Shown here piece after piece: positions 22,856 to 33,259 of a DNA stretch of 64,000 nucleotides; position 1 is the first letter of the stretch; each line of letters starts with the position of its first letter. A model generated the notes under the pieces. That model made no database searches and was not told the DNA's origin. It saw nothing but the letters and a program-made list of their open reading frames with translations. Made by a program: the position numbers and the translations under genes. Source of the DNA: Lampris incognitus (lineage: Eukaryota > Chordata > Actinopteri > Lampriformes > Lampridae); NCBI RefSeq assembly GCF_029633865.1, contig NC_079220.1:59884077-59948076 (forward strand). Reading direction: 5' to 3'.

Positions 22856-22862
22856 ACTGTAA

Positions 22863-23759
22863 GCTACCCTTGCAGCTGCTGCAAGGGCGTATGGTAGGCT
22901 GGGTCTCTCTATAAACGTGGCAAAGACTTAAGTAGTATGCCAGTGGGCATCTACTCCTCCATCGTATTCACCAACTTTCACCATCCCCGACAAACCACTC
23001 ACAACAGTGGAATCCTTCAAATACCTGGGCAGCTTCCTCTCTTACGACTGCAGCATCAACAGGGAGATACAAAACCGGATTAAACAAGCGTCATCCTCTT
23101 TTGGCAGACTTAGGAGAAGGGTTTTTCAAAACAAAGACCTCAACATCCACACCAAAATATCTGTCTACTTGGCATTTGTCATCACGATTCTCCTCTACAG
23201 CTGCGAGGCGTGGACCCTGTACAGCCACCACCTCAGGATGCTTGAGGCCTTCCACATCAGATGCCTACAATGCATCCTGAGGATAACCTGGTGTGACCGA
23301 GTGCCCCATACTGAAATACTCCGCAAGACCAACTGCATCAGCATGGAGGCTACCGTCACCCAGCACCAACTTCGATGGCTCGGTCACGTCAACAGGATGC
23401 CGAAGGAGCGCTTACCGCATAAAGTGCTGTATGGCCAGCTACATCTTGGCCGCCGCTTGGCAGGGGCCCAGAAAAAACGGTACAAAGACCAACTGAAGAC
23501 CATCATAAAAAAGTGCGGCCTGAACCCGAGCCAGCTGGAGGACACTGCCGCCCAACGCTCCATCTGGCAGCAGCTCTTTCAACAAGGGGTGCAAAAGCTC
23601 GAGGAGGACCGAGGTGATCGACGGACCAGAAGACGTCTGAAGACACATGAAGCCAGTACCACACCTACACCCCCAGTCAGTGCTCTCACCTGTTCTGTCT
23701 GTGCCAGACAGTGTGGATCGCTGATTGGGCTTTACAGCCATAAGAAGACTCACAAGTAA
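22863..23759 (+). pseudogene. LINE ORF2 C-terminal part with terminal C2H2-like finger
   Basis: Resumes the interrupted frame: ATLAAAARAYGRLGLSINVA, a stop near 22932, then ESFKYLGSFLSYDCSINREI, ITILLYSCEAWTLY, HQLRWLGHVNRMPKERLPHK and finally SALTCSVCARQCGSLIGLYS and HKKTHK. This is the thumb/connector and closing finger of fish LINEs; the motif RWLGHV is common to several clades. The open part from 23007 to 23759 is well preserved, suggesting a fairly recent insertion. Confidence 0.9.
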
Positions 23760-23808
23760 CAGAGGCAGGATTGTCATCGTCGGACACGACGGACAACCTA
23801 AAGCAAGT

Positions 23809-23821
23809 TGTGTGTGTGTGT

Positions 23822-23907
<86 letters not shown>
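23809..23907. repeat. (TG)n microsatellite at the LINE 3' end
   Basis: An almost pure tg dinucleotide run follows about 50 nt after the LINE stop (23759). Microsatellites at the 3' end are usual for LINEs that prime on simple repeats. Confidence 0.95.
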
Positions 23908-23909
23908 CC

Positions 23910-24365
23910 GCATGCGCGCCTATGATTGATGTTATTTGATATTATTTTGTGTTTATTCGTATTTGGGACTTAGTACTATTTGTCTTTATTCATGATGTGA
24001 TTTTGAGAAATTCTGTTTTATAGCCTACAATAATTTGGCATTACATTTAAAGAAACCTTGTTGTGTCATAGCTCATAGGTAATTCATGTTTAATAACTGT
24101 TTAAAATGATAGATAAAAATTAGGACAAGAGACGTGTCTGTGAATGTTCAAAACCAAAATCCAAGCGTTATATCTTTATTATATATCATACATTTATTTG
24201 GAGGCAGTGCCAGTTATTTTAGTTTAAATTAGAGTAGCATTGAAAGTTTAAAAGCATACAAGTATTAGCTAGTGCCATTTAGTTTGAAACTGTACCCTGG
24301 CCCCGCCCATAGTACTACTACAAATATTAGATTTTTACATAGCTACATGGGACGGGTGTTATACT
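23910..24365. other. Intergenic, no gene recognised
   Basis: AT-rich sequence without exon-like or repeat-family features that I can name. Confidence 0.3.
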
Positions 24366-24369
24366 GTCC

Positions 24370-24850
24370 CTCGCAGAGTGGAACTATGATGTCAGGAACT
24401 GGGAACTCCTGGCAGTGAAGATGGTACTGGAGGAGTGGCACCACTGGCTGGAGGGCCAGCCAGCACCCCTTTACTGTCTGAACCGACCACAAGAACTTGG
24501 CCTATAGTCAGACAACCAAACGCCTGAACTCCAGGCAAGCCAGGAGGGCCTTATTCTTTGGCCGGTTTAATTTTATTCTAACTTATCGTCCAGAGTCAAA
24601 AAATGTCAAGCCCAGTCCCTTGTCCCCCCCAGCAGTGGCTCCTCCACGCATGGGAGGGCGGCCCAGTATATACCATCTGGCGGCTTTTGGACGTACGCCG
24701 TTGAGGCCGTAGTCTGCAGTACCTGGTGAGTTGGGAGGGGTACGGTCCTGAGGAATGCTGCTGGGTCCCTCACCATCACATCCTGGACCTTCTGCTCATC
24801 CGAGCTTTCCATTAGCTCCATCCTGACAAGCCCGTGGGGGGGGGGTACTG
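24370..24850 (+). pseudogene. Ty3/Gypsy chromovirus pol fragment (RNase H plus chromodomain)
   Basis: 24370-24620 reads, across one frameshift near 24485, [33 protein letters not shown], then [20 protein letters not shown] and [12 protein letters not shown], the C-terminal part of a Gypsy RNase H. The integrase core is missing. At 24715-24830 [18 protein letters not shown], followed by ILD and IRAFH, is a chromodomain end, the hallmark of chromoviruses, which uses methylated histone to guide insertion. Deletion, frameshift and stops make it dead. Confidence 0.85.
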
Positions 24851-25295
24851 TCACAGCCGTCCCCGTGCCCTCCCAGGCTCACCCTCTTTGTCCCAGTCTC
24901 CCTAATTGTCTCCCTTATCTTGGCTACTCCCCTGCCCTAGTTTCTCTCTCTCCTGTTAGTGTGTGTATGTGTCTTCAGGATTGGAGGCAGGTGTGTGGCA
25001 GGCAGATCAGAAGTACACCACCTGCATGTCATCTGCAGCAATCAACCCTACCCCTTATGTACCAAGCCTTGCCACATCCGCCTTGACAGATTAGTGCCTG
25101 CGCAGTTCGGCCTACGGTTCCAGCCTTTATGTTGAGACATTGCCTGTTTCCTCATCTAGACCTGGCTCTTCGCGTTTCCCACAGTCCTGCCTGCTCTGCC
25201 CAGCCCCCGCCTCCGGTCGTTAGTCTGTCTGTGTCGGCACATTGGGTTCAACCTTGCAGCCCGGTTAAAAACAATTAATCCCACCGCTCACGATT
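24851..25295 (+). repeat. Gypsy 3' non-coding region or LTR remnant
   Basis: Starts right after the chromodomain with a G run and tactgtcacagccgtccccg, then C/T-rich text with cctgtttcctcatctagacc and ctgcctgctctgcccagccc. This is the composition of chromovirus 3' LTRs. No matching left LTR is present, so the ends are uncertain. Confidence 0.5.
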
Positions 25296-25299
25296 CTGA

Positions 25300-25920
25300 C
25301 CACGTGTTTTTTTCCTTTCTTTTTTTTCTGGAAGTGGTAAAAGTGTTGTTGTTGGCTTTGGGCAAGAAATTCCGTTTTAAAATGGAAAAATAGATTGTCT
25401 TGATTGAGAATTATCAATGTCATGTGACTAGTTTGAAAGGTCACATGACCAGATCAGTTTACTTCCTGCTTGCGCCTCTGGAAGAAGATGTCTTCTACAA
25501 AAGGAAGTAAGTAAAACACCTTAATTAACAGAACTGTCATATTTTGTACATATAATCTTTTAAAGCTCTACTACTGATATATATTTAGAATTATACTCGT
25601 GCATATATATTTTGCTCGTAAGAGGTGTAAATTTGATAACGGTCCAGTATCACGCCAAAGCGTGTAATACACCCGCCGGTCCAACGTGTCAGTGTCACGG
25701 TTTGCGTCGCTCAGGCGTGAAAAGTAGACGCGTGTATGAATGCAGTACCAGCAGGGGGCGATGATTAACTCAATGCCAGCGACTCCACGGAGGAAAAGAA
25801 GCATACAGCATTTTCCAAAATCCCTCCCCATCAGGTACATGGCTGGCTGCTATATATTTTTTTATTTTTATGTTGCCTGTGAGTGTTGTAATGTTAATTA
25901 CATTTCATTTGGCGGTAGAG
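25300..25920. other. Intergenic, no gene recognised
   Basis: No supported exon or repeat. The minus-strand frame at 25571-25840 does not resemble a known family. Confidence 0.3.
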
Positions 25921-25929
25921 AGTCAAACC

Positions 25930-26605
25930 CTAACCCTAAACTCCCTCCTTGCTGGCGCCCCGGCGTCGGCCATCAGACCTCTGGAGCTTGTTCAGAAAGC
26001 TGCAGCTCGTCTGGTGTTAAACCACCCTAAGTTCTCCCACACAACTCCCCTTCTCATGTCCCTACACTGGCTCCCAGTAGCTGCTCACATCCAGTTTAAG
26101 ACTCTGGTGCTAGCCTACAGGGCAGTGAAAGGAACGGCTCCTTCCTATCTCCAGGCCATGGTCAAGCCCTACACCCCCGCCCCACCACTTCGCTCTGCTG
26201 CCTCGGGACGCCTGGTTGCCCCGTCGCTCAGAGGCCCCTGCTGCCGATCGACCCGGTCCCGGCTCTGTTCTGTCCTGGCCCCACAGTGGTGGACTGAACT
26301 CCCCACTGATATGAGGACAGCGGAGTCACTGCCCATCTTTCGGCGCAGGTTGAAAACTCACCTCTTTAAGAACTACGAGTACCTTGTTACTTGCTCTTAG
26401 TACTTACTGTATTCACTCTGCTAAAAAAAAAACTTTCTTGCGCTTTTACTTTAGCACTGGTTTTGCTCTTCGATGCTTGTTTAGAGAGAAGATGCACTTA
26501 TGACCTCTGATGACGAGTAGTTCTGCTGATCTCCTACGTTAAATGATGCACTTATTGTAAGTCGCGTTGGATAAAAGCGTCGGCTAAATGACTGGAATGT
26601 AATAT
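25930..26605 (+). pseudogene. L2-type LINE 3' fragment, copy 1
   Basis: Frame 25930-26400 reads LLAGAPASAIRPLELVQKAA, ARLVLNHPKFSHTTPLLMSL, HWLPVAAHIQFKTLVLAYRA and RRRLKTHLF, the C-terminal end of an L2/CR1-like ORF2. It then runs to the typical 3' end ttggataaaagcgtcggcta aatgactggaatgtaat near 26570-26602. It is severely 5'-truncated. About 650 bp are nearly the same as in the copy at 51655-52975. Confidence 0.9.
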
Positions 26606-26756
26606 CATAATGAAACGTTGTTGAATTGCAAATATTAGAAATTTACAGTGAAAAACCACTTGTAAATGTTGAGGACAAACGACCTTTTAGTTCTCAAAGT
26701 CCATTAGCTCAATTGTGCGGGTTACACCATGTCATTATTCTGTTCTCACGTTTGCA

Positions 26757-27291
26757 CCGAGGCTAAGTGGTTAGCATCTAGGCTGAGTGGTTAGCACTAA
26801 GGCTAAGTGATTAGCACCGCGGCTGAGTGGTTAGCATCTAGGCTGAGTGGTTAGCACTAAGGCTAAGTGATTAGCACCGCGGCTAAGTGATTGGCACCGC
26901 GGCTAAGTGGTTAGCATCTAGGCTGAGTGGTTAGCACTAAGGCTAAGTGGTTAGCATCGCGGCTAAGTGATTACCATCAAGGCAGAGTGGTTAGCAACGA
27001 GGCCGAGTGGTTAGGCTGAGCAGTTAGCACCAAGGCCGAGTGGTTAGCATCGCGGCTAAGTGGTTAGCACCGCGGCTTAGTGGTTAGCACTGAGGCCGAG
27101 TGGTTAATACCGAGGCCGAGTGGTTAGCACCGAGGCCGAGTGGTTAGGCTGAGTGGTTAGCACCGAGGCCGAGTGGTTAGCATCGCGGTACACCGAGGCC
27201 GAGTGGTTAGGCTGAGTGGTTAATACCGAGGCCGAGTGGTTAGCATCGCGGCTAAGTGGTTAGCACCGGGGCCGAGTGGTTAGGCTGAGTG
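26757..27291. repeat. Minisatellite of 20-bp units with tRNA A-box-like core
   Basis: About 26 copies of a 20-bp unit with core ggctaagtggttagca or ggccgagtggttagca, ending in ccga, ctaa, tcta or ccgc. Shorter 12-bp units (gagtggttaggct) are interspersed. The ggccgagtggtta core is that of the D-arm region of tRNA-Ser/Leu, but the unit carries no B box or anticodon arm. Confidence 0.92.
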
Positions 27292-27371
27292 GTTATGGCC
27301 GCGCCCATCGTTATCGGAGCTACTGATATGCGTGGCTCAATAGCTCCGATAACGACGGGCGCGGCCATAAC
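27292..27371. repeat. Hairpin-forming inverted repeat
   Basis: Arms 27292-27322 and 27341-27371 are complementary over 31 nt with one mismatch (core atggccgcgccc...gttatcggagcta), around an 18-nt loop with gatatgcgtggctc. The complement of the loop (gagccacgcatatc) appears twice downstream, near 27386 and 27446. Confidence 0.9.
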
Positions 27372-27499
27372 ATCGGTACACAAAAGAGCCACGCATATCT
27401 ATGGCTCTGTTAGCGACGGGCGTTGGTAAACATCTGATCACAAAGAGCCACGCATATCAACAGCTCTGCAACGACTCCTAGAGGACAAATACTGAGTCT

Positions 27500-27635
27500 C
27501 ATCAGCAGCCAGGCAGACTAGCTTGGTCTAGTCAGACAGGCACGAACTGAGGAAGCCTCTTGGATGAGAGGCGAAACGTCTTCACAGATATATACCAAGT
27601 CCAGTTGCACTTGATTCAATTCCTTTGGGTACTCA
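27500..27635 (+). repeat. Dispersed module shared with the LINE leader
   Basis: cacgaactgaggaagcctct and tggatgagaggcgaaacgtc, then tataccaagtccagttgcac, repeat 19060-19175 with few changes. The module is common in fish genomes. Confidence 0.7.
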
Positions 27636-27636
27636 T

Positions 27637-28015
27637 GTTGGTTTGTTTTATAGTCTGATTTATCCTCATGTTTGTTTGTTTGTTTTATCGTCTGATTTAT
27701 CTTCATGTTGGTTTGTTTTATAGCTGATTTATCCTCATGTTTGTTTGTTTTATAGTCTGATTTATCCTCATGTTTGTTTGTTTGTTTTATAGTCTGATTT
27801 ATCCTCATGTTGGTTTGTTTTATAGTCTGATTTATCCTCATGTTTGTTTGTTTTATAGTCTGATGTATCCTCATGTTTGGTTGTTTTATAGTCTGATTTA
27901 TCCTCCTGTTTGTTTGTTTGTTTTATAGTCTGATTTATGCTCATGTTTGTTTGTTTTATAGCTGATTTATCCTCATGTTGGTTTGTTTTATAGTCTTATT
28001 TACCCTCATGTTTGT
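27637..28015. repeat. Minisatellite, ~33-bp unit
   Basis: About eleven copies built from tttgttttatagtctgattt and atcctcatgt, with gtttg inserted once or twice so the unit varies from about 30 to 38 bp. The minus-strand frame (NQTIKQTN repeats) is a by-product. Confidence 0.92.
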
Positions 28016-28198
28016 GTGGAATGCAGTGCTGGCCTGAGGTTGGTTGGTCGTAGTATTTGTTAAAGGGTTAGTGAGTCTCAGAACCAGCTGCTTCAGGGGA
28101 CTCTTTTCGAGGGTCAGTTCTTGGGTTTTCACAGCTTTAAAGTGCAATTTATTTGTTGGGCTTGTATTTTAGTGCATCCAGAAATTTAGAGATCTTTT

Positions 28199-30345
28199 TT
28201 ATACATTTATCAAAAATGGAAACCGGCCTAATTCTGCCCTACATGTGTTGTTTGTTGTTTTCCTTTGTATTTTCAGAATCATTCTACCGAATTCAGCATG
28301 TAGGGTTTCTGCTGTATGCTTGTCCCATCTAGTGTAGCTGGAAAGACTGAGTGGACCCCATACCTCACTTCCATAGAGCGCAATGGGCAAAATTACACTA
28401 TCAAACAGTTTGCACCAGATGGAGATTGGTATATCAATGTTAAAGAATTTATTTTTAATTGCATTTAGAGCTCTGCCAGCTTTTTGTTTTAGGTTATTCA
28501 CTGCCCTACTGAAACTCCCTGATGCTGTAATAATTAGACCAAGTTAAGTATACTGCACCGTATGCTCTAAGGTGATGCTACCTAGAGTCAGCTGGTATCT
28601 ATTTTCTTGACATCTGGGCTTCTTCTGGAAGATCATTACTTTTGTCTTTTTTGGATTTATTGCCAGGGCCCAGTGCTGGCAATAGTCCTCAAGCAGGTCT
28701 AGTAGTTGTTGCAGCCCACTTGCGGTTGGTGACAACAAAACTAGATCCTCTGCATAAAGCAAAAATTTCACTTCCATGTCATACAGGGGGAGACCTGGGG
28801 CTGCAGACTGTTCCAGCTGCACCGCCAGTTCATTAATATATATATTAAACAATGTCGGGCTAAGTCCACAGCCCTGTCTTACCCCTCTATTCTGAGTGAA
28901 GAACTCAGTGTGTTTGTCTCCAATCTTAACTGCACATTTGTTGTCTGAATACATTGACTTTATTATGTCATATACTTTACCCCTACACCACTTTGTAAAA
29001 GTTTATAGTATAGTCCTTCATGCCAGATAGAGTCGAAAGCTTTTTTGAAGTCAATAAAACAAGCAAATATTTTTCCATTTTTGGTTTGATTCACATTTGC
29101 ATTTATGAGGGTGTGTAGGGTGTAAATATGGCCCGTAGTCCGGTGATTTGGGAGGAAGCCAGTTTGACCTTTGCTCAGGACATTGTGTTCGTTAAGGAGG
29201 GTTAGAATTCGATTGTTCAAAATGCTATTAAACACCTCCCCCAGACTACTGCTCACACAAATGCCTCTGGAATTATTAGGATCCAATTTGTCTCCATTTT
29301 TATGAATAGGAGTTATAAGCCCTTTACTCCAGATGTCAGGAAAATATCCCGAACTTAGAACGATGTTGACTAATTTGAGTACTGCCCTTTGCAGCTCAGG
29401 TGTGCTGTTTTTAAGCATCTCGCTTCTGATGCTGTCAAGGCCACAAGCTTTATTGGGATTTAAGGATTTGAGCTTCTGCTCCAATTCTTCTCGTGTTATT
29501 GGAAAATCCAGTGAGTTTTGGTTGTCTTTTATAGGGCGTTCCAGCAACTGTAATTTCTGTTTGATCAGATTGTAATTGGAATTTGAGTGTTCTTGTTGGA
29601 TTTCCGAAGAGATATGTTCAAAATGATTTTTCCAAATGTCTCCATTTTGGATAGGCAGGTCTTGTGGTTTTGTAGAGCTCAAATTATTCCACATTTCCCA
29701 GAATTGGTTTTGATTCAGGGAATGTTCTATTTCCTGTAGGGTTCTATCTACATGGCTTTGTTTTTTCATTCTTAATGTGTGTTTATATAGTTTTAATGTT
29801 TCGCTATATTTCTTTCTTATATCCATATCTTGAGGTTGGTAGTGTTTCAGGTTTGAGAATTTACGCAGTTCTTTTCTTATGTTTTTACAATCGTTGTCAA
29901 ACCATTTTTCATGTTTAGGTTGTTTCTTTTTTCTGTTGTTGGTCCTTGGTAGGACCATGTTTGCTGCCGTCTGAAAGATATAACTGATTTCATTGACAGC
30001 TTTGTTGGTATTGTCCTTATTAGTTTCAAACGGTTTGTTAATGAAGTTAGTAATCATATTAAGTAATTTGGATGAATTTAGGATATTGATAAACTTTTTT
30101 TACTGTCTGGAGCCCATCTGTAGGTCTTATTAATTTTGAACAGCTTGCTGGGCTCCTCTATAGGCATTTGAGTCACGTTAATAGTTTTGAAGAAAATCAT
30201 AATTTAGTTATGGTCAGAAAGAGGAGTTTGCTGTCTGACAATGAATGCGTTGAAGGAGGTGGGGTCCATGTCAGTTATTGCATAGTCAACTACACTAGCT
30301 CCAAGACCTGAACAACATGTGAACCTTCCCAGAGAGTCCAGTCTG
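28199..30345 (-). pseudogene. 5'-truncated LINE (endonuclease end, RT and C-terminus)
   Basis: Reading right to left: 30345-30060 holds the end of the endonuclease (VVDYAITDMDPTSFNAF, then TPLSDHN with a stop). 30057-28963 holds the linker and RT blocks (LNPNKACGLDSIRSEMLK, WSKGLITPIHKNGDK, RGICVSSSLGEVFNSIL, GQTGFLPNHRTTGHIY, FACFIDFKKAFDSIWH). After a frameshift near 28960-28995, 28954-28544 holds RGVRQGCGLSPTLFNIYIN and FLLYAEDLVLL. A stop near 28550 and then 28501-28199 hold the thumb (IALYGSEVWGPL). Where other LINEs have ADD this copy has AED. It is dead. Confidence 0.92.
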
Positions 30346-30349
30346 ATCC

Positions 30350-30387
30350 TATCTATCATCTATCTCTGTCTGTCTGTCTGTCTGTCT
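30350..30387. repeat. (CTAT)/(TCTG) microsatellite
   Basis: ctatctatc followed by five tctg units beside the 5' truncation point of the minus-strand LINE. Confidence 0.8.
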
Positions 30388-30439
30388 TTTTTTAGGATTA
30401 CAGGAAGGGACAGTTTCTATGGCAGAGCCATGAAAAAAC

Positions 30440-30548
30440 TTTGATGAACTCACATTTCCTTTGGAAAATGTGAATTCATCAAATTATTACCTGATTAATC
30501 TGATAATCTCCTGATCATCAGGTTAATCAGGAGATTATCAGATTAATC
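30440..30548. repeat. Two adjacent hairpins
   Basis: The first (about 30440-30481) pairs tttgatgaactcacatttcc with its near complement around a short loop. The second pairs 30493-30515 (gattaatctgataatctcct) with 30526-30548 perfectly over 23 bp around a 10-nt loop. They may mark a small foldback element. Confidence 0.85.
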
Positions 30549-30647
30549 TGCAGAGCAGAAAAGACGTTTTAGTACCCTATCAATAAACAAAAATTAGAAT
30601 CCCCCCCGCCTCAAAAAACAAAAACAAAATATACTGATAATTAAACT

Positions 30648-30772
30648 CAGGTTGTCCAGGGTGTCTCCCCGCCTGCCACCCAGTGCCTGTTGGGATAGGC
30701 TCCAGCATCCCCACGGCCCTGAGAGCAGGATAAACGGTTTGGATAATGGATGGATGGATGGATGGATGGATG
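30648..30772 (-). repeat. Fish interspersed repeat (catccattatcc family), copy 2
   Basis: Minus-strand copy: gttgtccagggtgtctcccc, gataggctccagcatcccca, then ggtttggataatggatgg and a (tgga)n tail at 30748-30771. Confidence 0.85.
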
Positions 30773-31164
30773 CACACTGACAAATCGCAATGTCTGCTAG
30801 ATGATATAACCTATTTGTAAATCATAAAGAAAATAACAATGGGCTGACCTTTTTTCAGCTCAAGTGGATATCTCCCATGAAGTACCCATTTTCACTTTTT
30901 TACTTAATCAAAACGACATCTATCACATTGCTTGAGGTCATTTCTGCGGGACTTACAATCAGCTATCTTAAAGTTTCAAGCTTGTTTGACATATATGAAA
31001 ACAAGTTTACACTTGTTCTCGTAACAAAATGCTTGTTTTTTTCTGGCTTGGTATTGTATAGGAGCAGCTGCCCACTGCTGCTATACAATATTGTATAGGA
31101 GCAGCTGCCCACTGCTGCTATACAATAGGATGGGTTAAATGCAGAGAACACATTCATTTTAAGA

Positions 31165-31672
31165 ATACAATGTGTTTGTCCAGCAAGAGTTAAAGGGAAG
31201 GTTTACAAGATGGTAGTGAGACCAGCTATGTTGTATGGTTTGGAGACAGTGGCCCTGATGAAAAGACAGGAGGTGGAGGTGGCAGAGATGAAGATAAGAT
31301 TTTTACTGGGAGTGATGAAGAAGGACAGGATTAGGAACGAGTATATTAGAGGACCAGCTCAGGTTGGACGGTTTGGAGACAAAGCAAGAGAGACAAGATT
31401 TAGATGGTTTGGACATGTGTGGAGGAGAGATGCTGGGTAAATTGGGAGAAGGATGCTGAATATGGAGCTGCCAGGGAAGAGGAGAAGAGGAAGGCCAAAG
31501 AGGAGGTTTATGGATGTGGTGAGGGCAGACATGCAGGTGGCTGGTGTGACAGAGAAAGATGCAGAGGACAGGAAGAGATGGAAACAGATGATCCGCTGTG
31601 GCGCCCCCTAACGGCAGCAGCCATAAGTAGTAGTGTTAGTAGAAGTAGTAAGAATACAATAACAAAATAAAG
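31165..31672 (+). pseudogene. RTE-type LINE 3' end, copy A
   Basis: Reads MVVRPAMLYGLETVALMK, then KDRIRNEYIRG, RFRWFGHVWRRDAG, a stop, and in frame after it IGRRMLNMELPGKRRRGRPK and RWKQMIRCGAP. This is the closing part of the fish RTE ORF2. One stop (31438-31440) and small changes break it. The end with gtagtagtgttagtagaag is RTE-like. Confidence 0.88.
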
Positions 31673-31675
31673 TGG

Positions 31676-31935
31676 GTTTCTCATACCTGTGGAGGCATGG
31701 AGATGTTTAGGAGAGATGGCAGTGGAGTTTTTAACTGGATTGTTTAACACAATCTTAGAAAGTGAGAGGATGGCTGAGGAGTGGAGAAGAAGCATACTGG
31801 TACCAATTTTCAAGAACAAGGGCGATGTGCAGAACTGCAGCAACTACAGAGGTATAAAGTTGACAGCCACAGCATGAAGATATGGGAAAGAGTAATCGAA
31901 GCTAAGTTAAGAGGAAAGGTGACAATTGGCAAGCG
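31676..31935 (+). pseudogene. RTE-type LINE RT fragment, copy B 5' part
   Basis: Reads VEAWRCLGEMAVEFLTGLFN, TILESERMAEEWRRSILVPI and FKNKGDVQNCSNYRGIKLTA, RT blocks 1-2 of the same RTE family, then a stop and a frame change through ERVIEAKLRGKVTIGKRQYA. It breaks off where a Gypsy fragment begins. Confidence 0.88.
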
Positions 31936-32160
31936 GCAGTATGCGGCCTGGTGTGCAGGGGACCAGTCCCACAGTTGGTCCTTCTTTGTGAGCTCTCTGA
32001 AGGGCTGTGTCAGGGTAACTAGATCTGGAATGAAGCGACCACAGTATGTGACAAGGCCCAGGAAACTGCGGACCTCTCCAGGATTATGTGGGCCTGTGGT
32101 CTCATTGACTGCTGCAGCTTTCTTGGGGTCCACTGAAATGCCTTGGTCTGAGAACACATA
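31930..32160 (-). pseudogene. Ty3/Gypsy pol fragment (RT-RNase H junction)
   Basis: On the minus strand from 32157: MFSDQGISVDPKKAAAVNE, PGEVRSFLGLVTYCGRFIPD and PFRELTKKDQLWDWSPAHQA. This is the region joining RT thumb and RNase H in Gypsy elements (SFLG..NYYRRFIP). It sits between two RTE pieces in the opposite direction. Confidence 0.88.
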
Positions 32161-32162
32161 GC

Positions 32163-32480
32163 CAAAGAACAGGATTAGGAACGAGTATATTAGAGGGACA
32201 ACTCAGGTTGGACAGTTTGGAGACAAAGCAAGAGAGACAAGATTGAGATGGTTTGGACATGTGTGGAGGAGAGATGCTGGGTATATTGGTGAGAAGGATG
32301 CTGAATATGGAGCTGCCAGGGAAGAGGAGAAGAGGAAGGCCAAAGAGGAGGTTTATGGATGTGGTGAGGGAGGACATGCAGGTGGCTGGCATGACAAAGA
32401 AGAAGATGCAGAGGACAGGAAGAGATGGAAACGGATGATCTGCTGTGGCGACCCCTAACGGGAGCAGCTGAAAGTAGTAG
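32163..32480 (+). pseudogene. RTE-type LINE 3' end, copy B 3' part
   Basis: Reads DRIRNEYIRGTTQVGQFGDK, RLRWFGHVWRRDAGYI, MLNMELPGKRRRGRPKRRFM and RWKRMICCGDP, nearly the same as copy A. With 31676-31935 it probably formed one element whose middle was replaced by, or lost around, the Gypsy fragment. Confidence 0.88.
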
Positions 32481-32589
32481 TGGTAGTAATTTTTTTATCT
32501 ATTATTCTTTTTAACTTTTATCTTTACTATTTGTTGTTACTTTTTCCCTCTTGTACTAACCTAACAACAAAAAGTCCTAATGTTCTTTT

Positions 32590-32717
32590 ATCCATCCAGC
32601 CATTATCCAAAATCGCTTATCCTGCTTTCAGGGTCGTGGGGATGCTGGAGCCTATCCCAGCAGTCGTTGGGTGGCAGGTGAGGAGACACCCTGGACAGGC
32701 CCCCAGACCATCACACT
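32590..32717 (+). repeat. Fish interspersed repeat (catccattatcc family), copy 3
   Basis: tccatccagccattatccaa, gatgctggagcctatcccag, gagacaccctggacaggccc and accatcaca; no long tail. Confidence 0.85.
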
Positions 32718-32719
32718 AA

Positions 32720-33255
32720 TGTTCTTTTACTTGGCAATAAATATGATTCTGATTCTGAATAATGTAGGCCAGAAATAATATTCCACCACACCATGATACA
32801 GAAATATATAAAAGTGTAGGCTATAGAATGTATTTTATTATTGCAGCTTACTCTACAAAAACTGTGCATGACTTAGTGGCACATGTTTTATGCATATCAC
32901 AAGAAAATTAAAGAGCCATTTCTGTAGGATTACATCTTGATTTAGTGTTGAGTATTGTAGATTCTTCTCAGAAAGATTCTCACTGAAATGAAGCTAAATG
33001 GTCTTCTGTTGAGGGAGTAAGCCAAAAAGAAATTGGAGAACCTTAAAAGGAGATACAGGGTAGAACAACTCTGTACTTTAAGACTGGAATAATGCTAGCT
33101 CGAGACCTTTCCAACGATGTATTTGGTTTAATCCGACATCCAAGTTTTAATTTTAACATTGTGTGTGTGACATTCTTGTGTAAGAAGTGGGGTTGTTTTG
33201 AAGCGTCTAGTGTATTGGTGTAGTGTTGTGTGCCTGTCACGTGTCACTCTCAACC
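32720..33255. other. Intergenic, no gene recognised
   Basis: AT-rich; nothing beyond short unsupported frames. Confidence 0.3.
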
Positions 33256-33259
33256 TTCA

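Noticed and set aside
26757-27291. Cluster of tRNA genes
   Set aside because: Only the D-arm-like core repeats. No acceptor stem, anticodon arm or B box is present.
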